Of a stretch of 18,136 bases of DNA, positions 1 through 7,100 are shown piece by piece (position 1 is the first letter of the stretch; the number at the start of each line of letters is the position of its first letter). The notes below the pieces were generated by a model, which did not search any database, was not told the DNA's origin, and saw only the letters and a list, made by a program, of their open reading frames with translations. Source of the stretch: Firmicutes bacterium UBA6648 (GTDB lineage: Bacteria > Bacillota > Clostridia > Peptostreptococcales > Anaerovoracaceae); contig DKLE01000155.1 of the NCBI GenBank assembly GCA_002455605.1, positions 1-18,136 of the forward strand. The letters run 5' to 3'. A program made the position numbers and the translations under genes.

Positions 1-41
1 CCAATTTTACAGAATTTGGTTTCTTTTATTTTTGAATGATG

Positions 42-47
42 TATAAT
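42..47 (+). promoter_or_regulatory. -10 box of a promoter for the EIIC-EAL gene
   Basis: A perfect TATAAT lies 31 bases before the start codon of the first gene. No good -35 hexamer sits at the usual 16-18 bp; the nearest candidate, TTGGTT at 16-21, is 20 bp away. The ribosome binding site AGAGGT at 64-69 is 9 bases before the ATG at 79. The promoter call rests on the -10 box and position only. Confidence 0.4.
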
Positions 48-78
48 CTAGTAAAGAAATAATAGAGGTAATAATAGT

Positions 79-2190
79 ATGAAGCTTAACTGTAAAGAGA
101 TTTTTGATAAAATTGAAGAAGCAGTGACTGTCAGAGCCATTCGAGATGGCTTAGTAATGGCGATTCCGGTGTTAATGATCGGCTCCTTGGCTTTAATCTT
201 TAAAACTTTACCTATCGTCCGGTATCAGCAATGGCTGCAGGATTTTAATTCAGGTATCTTATATGATTTATTCTCTGGCATTTATGATGCTACTTTTGGT
301 TTTCTCTCCTTTTATATGACTTTGACTATAAGTGTCAGTTTAACCAGGGTAAAGGAAACAAACAAAGATACCGTTGGGGCTCCTCTGACTGCCCTGATTT
401 GTTTTTTGCTGATAAGCGGTATTTTTATTGAAACGCCTGAAGCAGTAATCGATAACTTTGGCGTAAACAGTATGTTTCCGGCAATTATCATATCAGTAGC
501 CTCTACACACCTGTATTTTTTTATAAAAAAAAGGATGAAATTTAAGTATCAATTATTTTCTGATGGAGCAGATATTGTTTTCAGTGACACGGTATTTGCC
601 ATTGTTCCGTCCTTATCTGTGGTGTCAACTGTCTCCATCTTAAATTTAATAATTGTTCAATATTCCGGTTCAAACAGTTTTACTTTTCTTATAACAAAAA
701 CTCTAAATACTCTTTTTTCTCATATGGACTATTCCTTTGCCAGTGCACTTTTATTTGTATTTGTTTCAAGCTTACTGTGGTTCTTTGGAATACACGGAAG
801 TAATTTTCTGGAAGGAGTAAACGACAGCTTATTCGGATCAGCTATACAGGAGAATATAACGCAATTAATGGCAGGACTGCCGGCGACAGAAATTTTTTCA
901 AAGACTTTTCTGGATGTTTTTGTATTAATCGGGGGTTGTGGTTCATCTTTATGCCTACTTGCGGCAATTTTGCTTTTCAGCAAGCAAAGGAGCAACAGGC
1001 AGCTGGCTAACCTGGCGGTATTCCCCATGCTTTTTAATATCAATGAACTGATGATATTTGGACTGCCGGTAGCCTTTAATCCCATCTTGTTCCTTCCATT
1101 TATCCTGACGCCCATAGCTTCCTTAGTAACTGCATACATAGCCGTGAAAACCGGAATTGTGCCTGTTGCAACTGTGCAGGTGGAATGGACCACCCCTATA
1201 TTTTTGGGAGGTTATCTGGCTACGGGATCCATAGCAGGAAGTATTCTTCAATTAGTCAATTTAATAGTAGGTACATTAATTTATCGGCCTTTTGTAAAGC
1301 TGTATGATAGAGACAAGATAATAGCCAGTTGCAGAAATATGGAAGCCCTTCAAGCTCTTTTTAAGAAGAGTGAAGAAAGCAATGTACCGATAGTATTGAC
1401 AGAAATGAGGGACTCAGCGGGTGCTATGGCAAGAATGCTGGTAGGAGAATTAAGGTATACCATAGACAAAAATAAATTCAGCATGTATTATCAGCCTCAG
1501 CATGATCAGACAGGCAAATGCATAGGAGCAGAAGCTTTATTGCGATGGAAACATCCGGTATTCGGAATGATATATCCTCCTTTGGTCATAAAACTGGCAG
1601 AGGAAGCTCAGCTTTTAGAAGAATTGGAAAAAAGTATTTTTCGGATGGTGGTGCGGCATATGGATCAGATTAACCAGGAAAACCAAAAAAATTATGGGCT
1701 TTGTGTTAATATTTCAGCGCAAACCATACAAAACCAGGCCTTCATTAGCTTTTTAAGAGAGTTTACTAAGGAAAATAGCATTCAAAAAGGACGGCTGTGT
1801 ATTGAAATAACAGAAAAAGATACCTTAATGCTTGATGAAAGCCTCTATAATACTCTTGCGGAAATACATGAATTGGGATATTTACTGGCTATAGACGATT
1901 TTTCCATGGGAGCCACGTCAATTAAATATCTCCAAAACAATCAATTCGATTTAGTAAAGCTTGACGGAAATTTAGTAAGACAAATCGATACAAACATAAG
2001 AAGTAAAAATATTGTTGCTTCTATTATATACCTGGCGGATTCTTTAGGCTTTAATGTGCTGGCGGAATATGTGGAAGACAGAGAAAAGCAGGTTGCTTTA
2101 GAAAAAATAGGGTGCTTGAGATATCAGGGACTTTTATACAGTCCGGCCATACCAATTGAGGATTTTATAAATTATTTAAAAAAGCATTAA
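79..2190 (+). CDS. PTS EIIC (lactose/cellobiose-type) membrane region fused to a c-di-GMP phosphodiesterase EAL domain
   Basis: This 703-residue protein has two parts. Residues ~1-420 contain many hydrophobic segments and match the lactose/cellobiose EIIC permease family; a stretch near residue 325 (NELMIFGLPVAFNP) resembles that family's conserved NEP-IIFGLP-NP motif. Residues ~460-700 form an EAL domain. The usual metal and catalytic positions are visible: E485 of EAL, N544, E576, D606-D607, K627, E663 and Q683. Loop 6 is unusual, reading DDFSMG instead of DDFGTG, and the common AEGVE motif reads AEYVE. No EIIA or EIIB domain is fused or encoded next door, so a membrane sensor that links sugar or another ligand to c-di-GMP breakdown is more likely than a complete transporter. 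It is a single-gene unit with its own -10 box and terminator. Domain identities are firm; enzymatic activity is inferred. Confidence 0.88.
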   Translation: MKLNCKEIFDKIEEAVTVRAIRDGLVMAIPVLMIGSLALIFKTLPIVRYQQWLQDFNSGILYDLFSGIYDATFGFLSFYMTLTISVSLTRVKETNKDTVGAPLTALICFLLISGIFIETPEAVIDNFGVNSMFPAIIISVASTHLYFFIKKRMKFKYQLFSDGADIVFSDTVFAIVPSLSVVSTVSILNLIIVQYSGSNSFTFLITKTLNTLFSHMDYSFASALLFVFVSSLLWFFGIHGSNFLEGVNDSLFGSAIQENITQLMAGLPATEIFSKTFLDVFVLIGGCGSSLCLLAAILLFSKQRSNRQLANLAVFPMLFNINELMIFGLPVAFNPILFLPFILTPIASLVTAYIAVKTGIVPVATVQVEWTTPIFLGGYLATGSIAGSILQLVNLIVGTLIYRPFVKLYDRDKIIASCRNMEALQALFKKSEESNVPIVLTEMRDSAGAMARMLVGELRYTIDKNKFSMYYQPQHDQTGKCIGAEALLRWKHPVFGMIYPPLVIKLAEEAQLLEELEKSIFRMVVRHMDQINQENQKNYGLCVNISAQTIQNQAFISFLREFTKENSIQKGRLCIEITEKDTLMLDESLYNTLAEIHELGYLLAIDDFSMGATSIKYLQNNQFDLVKLDGNLVRQIDTNIRSKNIVASIIYLADSLGFNVLAEYVEDREKQVALEKIGCLRYQGLLYSPAIPIEDFINYLKKH

Positions 2191-2199
2191 TAAATTCAG

Positions 2200-2236
2200 G
2201 ACATTTATAATAAATAGAATTATAAATGTCTTTTTT
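2200..2236 (+). terminator. Intrinsic terminator after the EIIC-EAL gene
   Basis: A perfect 12-bp inverted repeat (GACATTTATAAT at 2200-2211 and its complement at 2219-2230) encloses a 7-nt loop and is followed at once by six T residues. It starts 10 bases after the stop codon. The stem is AT-rich, so efficiency may be moderate. It separates the EIIC-EAL gene from the LacI gene. Confidence 0.85.
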
Positions 2237-2266
2237 ATTATAAACACAATGGGAGTTTTTAAACAA

Positions 2267-3319
2267 ATGAATATTAAACAAATAGCTAAAAAAGCCGGAG
2301 TATCGGTGGCTACTGTGTCCAGAGTGCTTAATCATCCGGAGAATGTAGCTCCCGATACAAAATCAAAGATTGAAAGGATCATGACAGAGGAGGGATATAC
2401 GCCCAATTGGTTTGCACGAGGTCTTAACTTTAATAAAACAAGGACCATAGGTCTAATGATTCCTCACATTTTAAACCCCGCCAATATGGAAATTGTAAAA
2501 GGCGTTGAAGATGTAGCCCATCAGAAAGATTACATTACTTTTATGTGCAATGTAGAGAATAATGTGGAAAAAGAAAAACAGTATCTGGAAAGCCTGATTC
2601 AGAGAAAAGTTGATGGTGTAGTTCTGATTTCATCTCATTTAGACGCTTCTCTGATAGAAGATACATATGATCATGGCGTACCGGTAGTCCTGATAGGAGA
2701 GAATAAAGACAAACCCAACATTCCGGGAGTACGCATTGATTGTTGTGATGCTGCATATAAAGCAGTCAAGTATCTCATGGAAATAGGACATACTAAGATA
2801 GGCATACTATATGGGGATACACCTCGGATTGAAAACCTCAGAAAAGTGGAAGGATATAAAAAAGCATTGAGAGATGCGGGGGTTTCAGTAAATGATAACT
2901 ACATTGTTAAAACCACCAATGATATAGAGGGAGGGTATATAGGCGGAAAAAAATTTGCAGAAATGAAGGATATTCCACAGGCTGTTTTTGCTACCAGTGA
3001 CTCCATAGCCTTTGGCGTAATCGATGCGATGAAAGACAATGAAATAAAAATACCGGAACAAATTTCTGTTATGGGATTTGATGACATAAAAATGTCCAAC
3101 CTCATAGAACCCAAGCTTACGACAGTAGTAAAACCACATCACAAATTAGGAGTTGTTGGGGCAAGATTGCTTTTTGATCTCATGGAAAGTGTGGAACTGG
3201 ACGATCGGGAAGCAATAGACAAACAGCGCACTACGGAAATTCTGCTTGAAGCGAAAATTAAAATCAGGAAATCCTGCAAGCATACAGACCGGCTGCAGGA
3301 AATGTTTCCGAGTAAATGA
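2267..3319 (+). CDS. LacI/GalR-family transcriptional regulator
   Basis: A 350-residue protein of normal LacI-family length. Residues ~2-23 form the helix-turn-helix (IKQIAKKAGVSVATVSRVLN), followed by the hinge helix region and, from about residue 55, a periplasmic-binding-protein-like ligand domain (RTIGLMIPHILNP, later VMGFDDIKMSNLIEPKLTTV). The ATG at 2267 is preferred over the in-frame ATG at 2249 because GGGAG at 2251-2255 can serve as its ribosome binding site, while nothing suitable precedes 2249. The stop codon lies just before the PreA-like gene, whose start at 3340 is 20 bases further on, so co-transcription is likely. The probable targets are the pre genes and the palindrome at 4521-4534. 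The effector ligand cannot be read from the sequence. Confidence 0.9.
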   Translation: MNIKQIAKKAGVSVATVSRVLNHPENVAPDTKSKIERIMTEEGYTPNWFARGLNFNKTRTIGLMIPHILNPANMEIVKGVEDVAHQKDYITFMCNVENNVEKEKQYLESLIQRKVDGVVLISSHLDASLIEDTYDHGVPVVLIGENKDKPNIPGVRIDCCDAAYKAVKYLMEIGHTKIGILYGDTPRIENLRKVEGYKKALRDAGVSVNDNYIVKTTNDIEGGYIGGKKFAEMKDIPQAVFATSDSIAFGVIDAMKDNEIKIPEQISVMGFDDIKMSNLIEPKLTTVVKPHHKLGVVGARLLFDLMESVELDDREAIDKQRTTEILLEAKIKIRKSCKHTDRLQEMFPSK

Positions 3320-3339
3320 AAAAAGAAATGGGGGATTCG

Positions 3340-4446
3340 ATGAGAACAGATTATCTGGGATTGAGGATGAAAAATCCGGTTATGCTGGCAGCCGGACCGT
3401 GGAGCAGGGATGGAAAAAGTATACGAAAAGGGATAGAAGCAGGCGCAGGAGCCGTAGTGACAGAAACGATTGTAACGGATTCTCTGACAGATACCTGTCC
3501 GAGAATTGCTTACAATGGATTTGGCGCGCAGAATATACGATTATACAGCGATATCCAGGTAGAAGGATGGCAGGAGGATATGGACTATGCCAAAGAATCC
3601 GGCGGCATTGTTATCGCCAGTATCTCTGCAAGCACTCCATCGGAATTAGCTTACTTAGCATCCAAAATGGAGTCCTTCGGAGCCGATGCAATTGAAATAA
3701 GCTTGTCTAATCCTATGTGGGAATCTCTTGAAATAGTGGCATCTGATCCGGAGACTATCTTTAAGATGACAAGAGAGGTTGCAGCTAATGTAAAAATTCC
3801 GGTGGCAGTAAAACTCTCTCAAAATGTCACCAATATATCAAGGGTGGCTAAAGCAGCAAAACAGGGGGGAGCTTCTGCGGTAACCGCTATCAATACCATC
3901 CGGTGCATATTAGGTGTTGATTTAGAAAAATGCGAACCTTCTCTCAGTACCTATGGAGGATATTCAGGAGCACCCATAAGGCCTTTGGGGCTGGCTTCGG
4001 TAGCTACTGTAGCTCAGGCAGTAGATTTGCCTATTTGCGGAGCGGGTGGAGTAGACACATATGAACATGTGTTGGAATATCTCATGCTGGGAGCCTCGGC
4101 GGTTCAAGTAGGTACGGCCATCATGCTGAACGGATATGAAAAGATAACAGAAATTATTTCTGATTTAGAAGAATGGGCAAAGAAAAAACAAATTACCCAT
4201 GTTAATCAGATTAAAGGAAGAGCATTAAAAAACTTGAAGTCTTTTGATGAGATGAAGGTTGGCCCTGCCAGTTACACAGCGGATCAGAAGGAGTGTATGA
4301 CCGATTGTGAGAAATGCATTAAAGCCTGTTTCTATGATGCAATAGAAAAGACAATAAATAATGTTGATATCAATCAAAGCTTGTGCGAAGGCTGCGGATT
4401 ATGCAGCTTTGTATGTCCGCAAAATAAACTTTCCCTGGTGTGGTAG
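3340..4446 (+). CDS. PreA/dihydroorotate dehydrogenase-like FMN oxidoreductase with C-terminal ferredoxin domain, lacking the usual active-site Cys
   Basis: A 368-residue protein: an FMN-binding TIM barrel of the dihydroorotate/dihydropyrimidine dehydrogenase family (residues ~1-285) plus a ferredoxin domain. Family features visible are the start YLGLRMKNPVMLAAG, the lysine in AVKLSQNVTNI (K158), AINT near 183, SGAPIRP near 209 and GAGGVDT near 234. The motif that is NxSCP in PreA and class 1B relatives reads SLSNPMW at 121-127, so the expected FMN-contacting Asn is Ser and the general-acid Cys is Asn124. The first cluster motif has an extra residue (C319, C323, C326, C330); the second is standard (C349, C352, C355, C359). 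ATG 3340 is chosen because GGGGGA at 3330-3335 precedes it; an upstream in-frame ATG at 3316 overlaps the LacI stop and lacks a site. It could act on a different substrate, act as an electron-transfer partner, or be a regulatory paralogue. Confidence 0.85.
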   Translation: MRTDYLGLRMKNPVMLAAGPWSRDGKSIRKGIEAGAGAVVTETIVTDSLTDTCPRIAYNGFGAQNIRLYSDIQVEGWQEDMDYAKESGGIVIASISASTPSELAYLASKMESFGADAIEISLSNPMWESLEIVASDPETIFKMTREVAANVKIPVAVKLSQNVTNISRVAKAAKQGGASAVTAINTIRCILGVDLEKCEPSLSTYGGYSGAPIRPLGLASVATVAQAVDLPICGAGGVDTYEHVLEYLMLGASAVQVGTAIMLNGYEKITEIISDLEEWAKKKQITHVNQIKGRALKNLKSFDEMKVGPASYTADQKECMTDCEKCIKACFYDAIEKTINNVDINQSLCEGCGLCSFVCPQNKLSLVW

Positions 4447-4492
4447 CTGTCTTTGCAATTTTTACAAAAACTCAACTTTAAATATTAAAATA

Positions 4493-4521
4493 TTCTGAAA
4501 ACGGATTGCGTTGAATATACT
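4493..4521 (+). promoter_or_regulatory. Candidate promoter of the preT-preA-hydrolase operon
   Basis: TATACT at 4516-4521 matches the -10 consensus at five of six positions. Seventeen bases upstream is only a weak -35 (TTCTGA, 4493-4498), as expected of a regulated promoter. Transcription would start near 4528, inside the palindrome at 4521-4534. It lies in the 157-base gap between the cysteine-less PreA gene and preT. Confidence 0.5.
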
Positions 4522-4534
4522 GTAACTGGTTACA
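4521..4534 (+). promoter_or_regulatory. Candidate LacI-family operator
   Basis: TGTAACTGGTTACA consists of perfect 6-bp half sites (TGTAAC/GTTACA) around a central TG. Its form resembles GalR/GntR-type LacI-family operators, which usually have a central CG. It touches the -10 box and covers the predicted transcription start, a classic repression position. The LacI gene is two genes upstream. I found no second copy in the window. The assignment to this regulator is inferred from context. Confidence 0.55.
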
Positions 4535-4603
4535 TAAAACTGACCTTATGGCAAATGAAGTTTAAAAGCTTTTATAATTATGTATTTAAAGGGGGAGAAA
4601 AAG

Positions 4604-5812
4604 TTGAGTAAAGTCGTTAGGGGGAAGTACACTTCCGAAGCTGTCTGTGGATTTAACCACAGAACCGCAGTAGAAGAAGCTGCGAGATGCTTGCTATGTC
4701 ATGACGCGCCATGCAGCAAAGGCTGTCCGGCAGGAACTGATCCTGCTAAATTTATACGTTCCATAAGATTTAGAAATATTAAGGGAGCAGCAGAAACCAT
4801 CAGAGAAAATAATCCGCTGGGAGGAACCTGTGCAAGAATATGTCCTTATGATAGACTATGCGAAGAAGCCTGCAGCAGGTGTGGTATTGATCGCCCTATA
4901 GAAATAGGCAAGCTGCAGAGATATGCCATAGAGCAGGAAGAAATCTTTGAAATGAATATTTTAGAAGCTCCGGAAACAGTTCAAGGTGAAAAAATAGCCT
5001 GTATCGGTGCAGGCCCGGCATCCTTAGCCTGCTCTGCAGAACTGGCTAAAGCCGGATATCAAGTAACTGTTTTCGAGAGGGAAGAGAAAGCCGGAGGAGT
5101 TCTTACCTATGGAATTGTGCCAAGCCGATTACCCCAGGACGTGGTGGAACATGACATTAGGCAGATAGAAAAGCTAGGTGTTGAGTTCCGGTTTGGAAAA
5201 GAAGTGAGCGTTTGTGAATTAAGCGCATTTGATGCGGTATTTGTGGGAATCGGTTTATGGGAACCAAAGCTCCCTGAGATTGACGGCATTCATTTGAAAG
5301 GGGTATACAGTGCTTTAGAATATTTAAAAGAAGCGAGAACAAAAAAGGAAGGCTTTGAAAAAGGAACAAAGGTTGTAGTTGTGGGCGGCGGTGATGTCGC
5401 AGTAGACTGTGCTGTAACGGCAAAGCTTTTAGGCGCAGAAGAAGTTCGAATGGTATATAGAAGAACCTTGGAAGAGGCACCTGGAAATATGACAGAATTT
5501 CAATATGCTTTATCTCTTGGCATAGGGATCACCACCAATATGGCCCCTTCTGCCCTTCGTGGCAAGGAACGTGTAGAGTTCGCAGAGTTTAAGGGAAGAG
5601 ATGCCTTATCAGAGTTGAAAATTTCCTGTGATACAGTGATATTTGCTATTGGTCAGAGAGGTGCGGATATGGGTAAGGCTATGGAGGCCGATAATGTTTT
5701 TGCCGCAGGAGATATTGTAAATGGAGGTAAAACAGCAGTGGAAGCCGTAGCAGAAGGAAAAGCAACAGCAGCAGATATTATCAAGTATTTGGATATGAAA
5801 GGAGTGAAGTAG
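4604..5812 (+). CDS. preT: PreT-like NAD(P)H-dependent FAD/[4Fe-4S] electron-input subunit (dihydropyrimidine dehydrogenase / glutamate synthase small-subunit family)
   Basis: A ~402-residue protein. An N-terminal domain carries eight cysteines in the two-cluster arrangement of the GltD family (CLLCHDAPCSKGC, then CARICPYDRLCEEAC). An FAD fold follows (GAGPASLACSAELAKAGY) with the family's GGVLTYGIVPSRLP, and then a NAD(P) fold (VVVVGGGDVAVDCA) followed by YRRTLEEAPG. In characterised systems PreT oxidises NAD(P)H and feeds electrons to PreA. A TTG start at 4604 is chosen because GGGGGAG at 4591-4597 is 6 bases upstream; the in-frame ATG at 4580 lies before this site and has none of its own. 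The stop is one base before preA, so the two are translationally linked. It is paralogous to NfnB further downstream, but shorter and adjacent to PreA, which favours PreT. Confidence 0.85.
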   Translation: MSKVVRGKYTSEAVCGFNHRTAVEEAARCLLCHDAPCSKGCPAGTDPAKFIRSIRFRNIKGAAETIRENNPLGGTCARICPYDRLCEEACSRCGIDRPIEIGKLQRYAIEQEEIFEMNILEAPETVQGEKIACIGAGPASLACSAELAKAGYQVTVFEREEKAGGVLTYGIVPSRLPQDVVEHDIRQIEKLGVEFRFGKEVSVCELSAFDAVFVGIGLWEPKLPEIDGIHLKGVYSALEYLKEARTKKEGFEKGTKVVVVGGGDVAVDCAVTAKLLGAEEVRMVYRRTLEEAPGNMTEFQYALSLGIGITTNMAPSALRGKERVEFAEFKGRDALSELKISCDTVIFAIGQRGADMGKAMEADNVFAAGDIVNGGKTAVEAVAEGKATAADIIKYLDMKGVK

Positions 5813-5813
5813 T

Positions 5814-7067
5814 ATGGCAGTTAAAAAAGATTTATCAATCAACTATCTGGGTGTTCCTTGTATGAATCCGTTTTTCCTTTCTTCTTCACCGGTAGGAAGT
5901 AATTATGATATGGTGGCCAAGTGCTTTGAGACTGGATGGGGCGGTGTGTTCTACAAGACTATAGGCATCTTTGTAGCCGATGAATGTTCCCCGCGGTTTG
6001 ATCAGACTAATAAAGAAGGACTTCCTTGGCTGGGATTTAAAAATATGGAGCAGATTTCCGATAAACCGACGGAAGTGAATTTTGAAAATATAATGAAATT
6101 AAAACGGGATTATCCAGAGCATGTTGTAGTAGCGTCCATCATGGGATCAACCGAAGAGGAGTGGAAGGAACTGGCCAAGATGGCGGATCAGGCCGGAGCT
6201 GACCTGATCGAAGGCAATTTTTCATGTCCCCAGATGACTTCCCATGCCATGGGCTCTGATGTGGGAACTAATCCTGAGCTTGTACGATCCTATTGTAAAG
6301 CAGTAACAAATGTTACCAAGACTCCTTTTATCGCTAAAATGACGCCGAATATTACCAATATGGAAATTCCGGCCCTTGCCGCATTGGAAGGCGGTGCGGC
6401 AGGTGTGTCAGCAATTAATACGATTAAGTCCATTACTAATTTAGATTTTGAAAACATGACAGCAATGCCGGTAGTAGATGGAAAATCCTCTATTTCAGGA
6501 TATTCAGGGGCGGCTGTAAGACCGATAGCACTGCGGTTCATTGCTCAGCTTATGCAAAATGAAAGGATAGCTGAGACAGAGCTTTCCGGCATAGGAGGCA
6601 TTGAAACCTGGAGAGACTGTGTTGAATTCTTGCTGCTGGGGTGCAGAAATCTTCAGGTTACCACTGCTATTATGCAGTATGGCTATCGAATCGTGGAAGA
6701 TATGCTCAGCGGTGTCAGCCATTTCATGGAGGAGCGCGGCTTTGATAAATTAGAAGATTTTATTGGCAAGGCTATTCCTAATATAATTCCGGCAGAAGAA
6801 TTAAATCGGGATTTTAAGCTTTTACCTCACTTTGACGATGAAAAATGCATTGGGTGCGGAAGATGCTATATATCCTGTTATGATGCGGCACATCAGGCAA
6901 TCGACTGGAATCAGGAAAAGAGGAGGCCGGAATTAAATGATAACTGTGTAGGCTGCCACTTATGCTTAAATGTATGTCCTGTTCAGGAATGCATCACACC
7001 GGGAGAAATTAAATGGAAGGAAGGCCGGGGACAGAGAAACATTCGTTATAAAATGCATTATGAATAA
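5814..7067 (+). CDS. preA: PreA-like dihydropyrimidine dehydrogenase catalytic subunit (FMN, two [4Fe-4S])
   Basis: A 417-residue protein close to the usual PreA length. It is an FMN-binding barrel with YLGVPCMNPFFLSSSP at the N-terminus, NFSCP at 135-139 giving the expected Asn135 and general-acid Cys138, K175 in AKMTPNITNM, AINT near 200, SGAAVRP near 231 and SGIGGIET near 258. A C-terminal ferredoxin domain has clusters C345/C348/C351/C355 and C378/C381/C384/C388. In E. coli PreA the catalytic loop continues CPHGMT; here it is CPQMT, one residue shorter and without the His, so substrate range may differ from uracil/thymine. AAAGGAG at 5798-5804 is the ribosome binding site. It is one base after preT. 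Family is firm; the exact substrate is not. Confidence 0.85.
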   Translation: MAVKKDLSINYLGVPCMNPFFLSSSPVGSNYDMVAKCFETGWGGVFYKTIGIFVADECSPRFDQTNKEGLPWLGFKNMEQISDKPTEVNFENIMKLKRDYPEHVVVASIMGSTEEEWKELAKMADQAGADLIEGNFSCPQMTSHAMGSDVGTNPELVRSYCKAVTNVTKTPFIAKMTPNITNMEIPALAALEGGAAGVSAINTIKSITNLDFENMTAMPVVDGKSSISGYSGAAVRPIALRFIAQLMQNERIAETELSGIGGIETWRDCVEFLLLGCRNLQVTTAIMQYGYRIVEDMLSGVSHFMEERGFDKLEDFIGKAIPNIIPAEELNRDFKLLPHFDDEKCIGCGRCYISCYDAAHQAIDWNQEKRRPELNDNCVGCHLCLNVCPVQECITPGEIKWKEGRGQRNIRYKMHYE

Positions 7068-7100
7068 TCAGAATAACAACATCACAAAGGGGGTATAGGA

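Noticed and set aside
3246..3695. 149-codon + strand ORF across the LacI and PreA-like junction
   Set aside because: It is out of frame with two well-supported genes, has a low-complexity Arg/Ser-rich translation and no ribosome binding site.
4496..4510. TGAAAACGGATTGC as a CcpA catabolite-responsive (cre) site near preT
   Set aside because: Only the left half fits the cre consensus; the right half has several mismatches.
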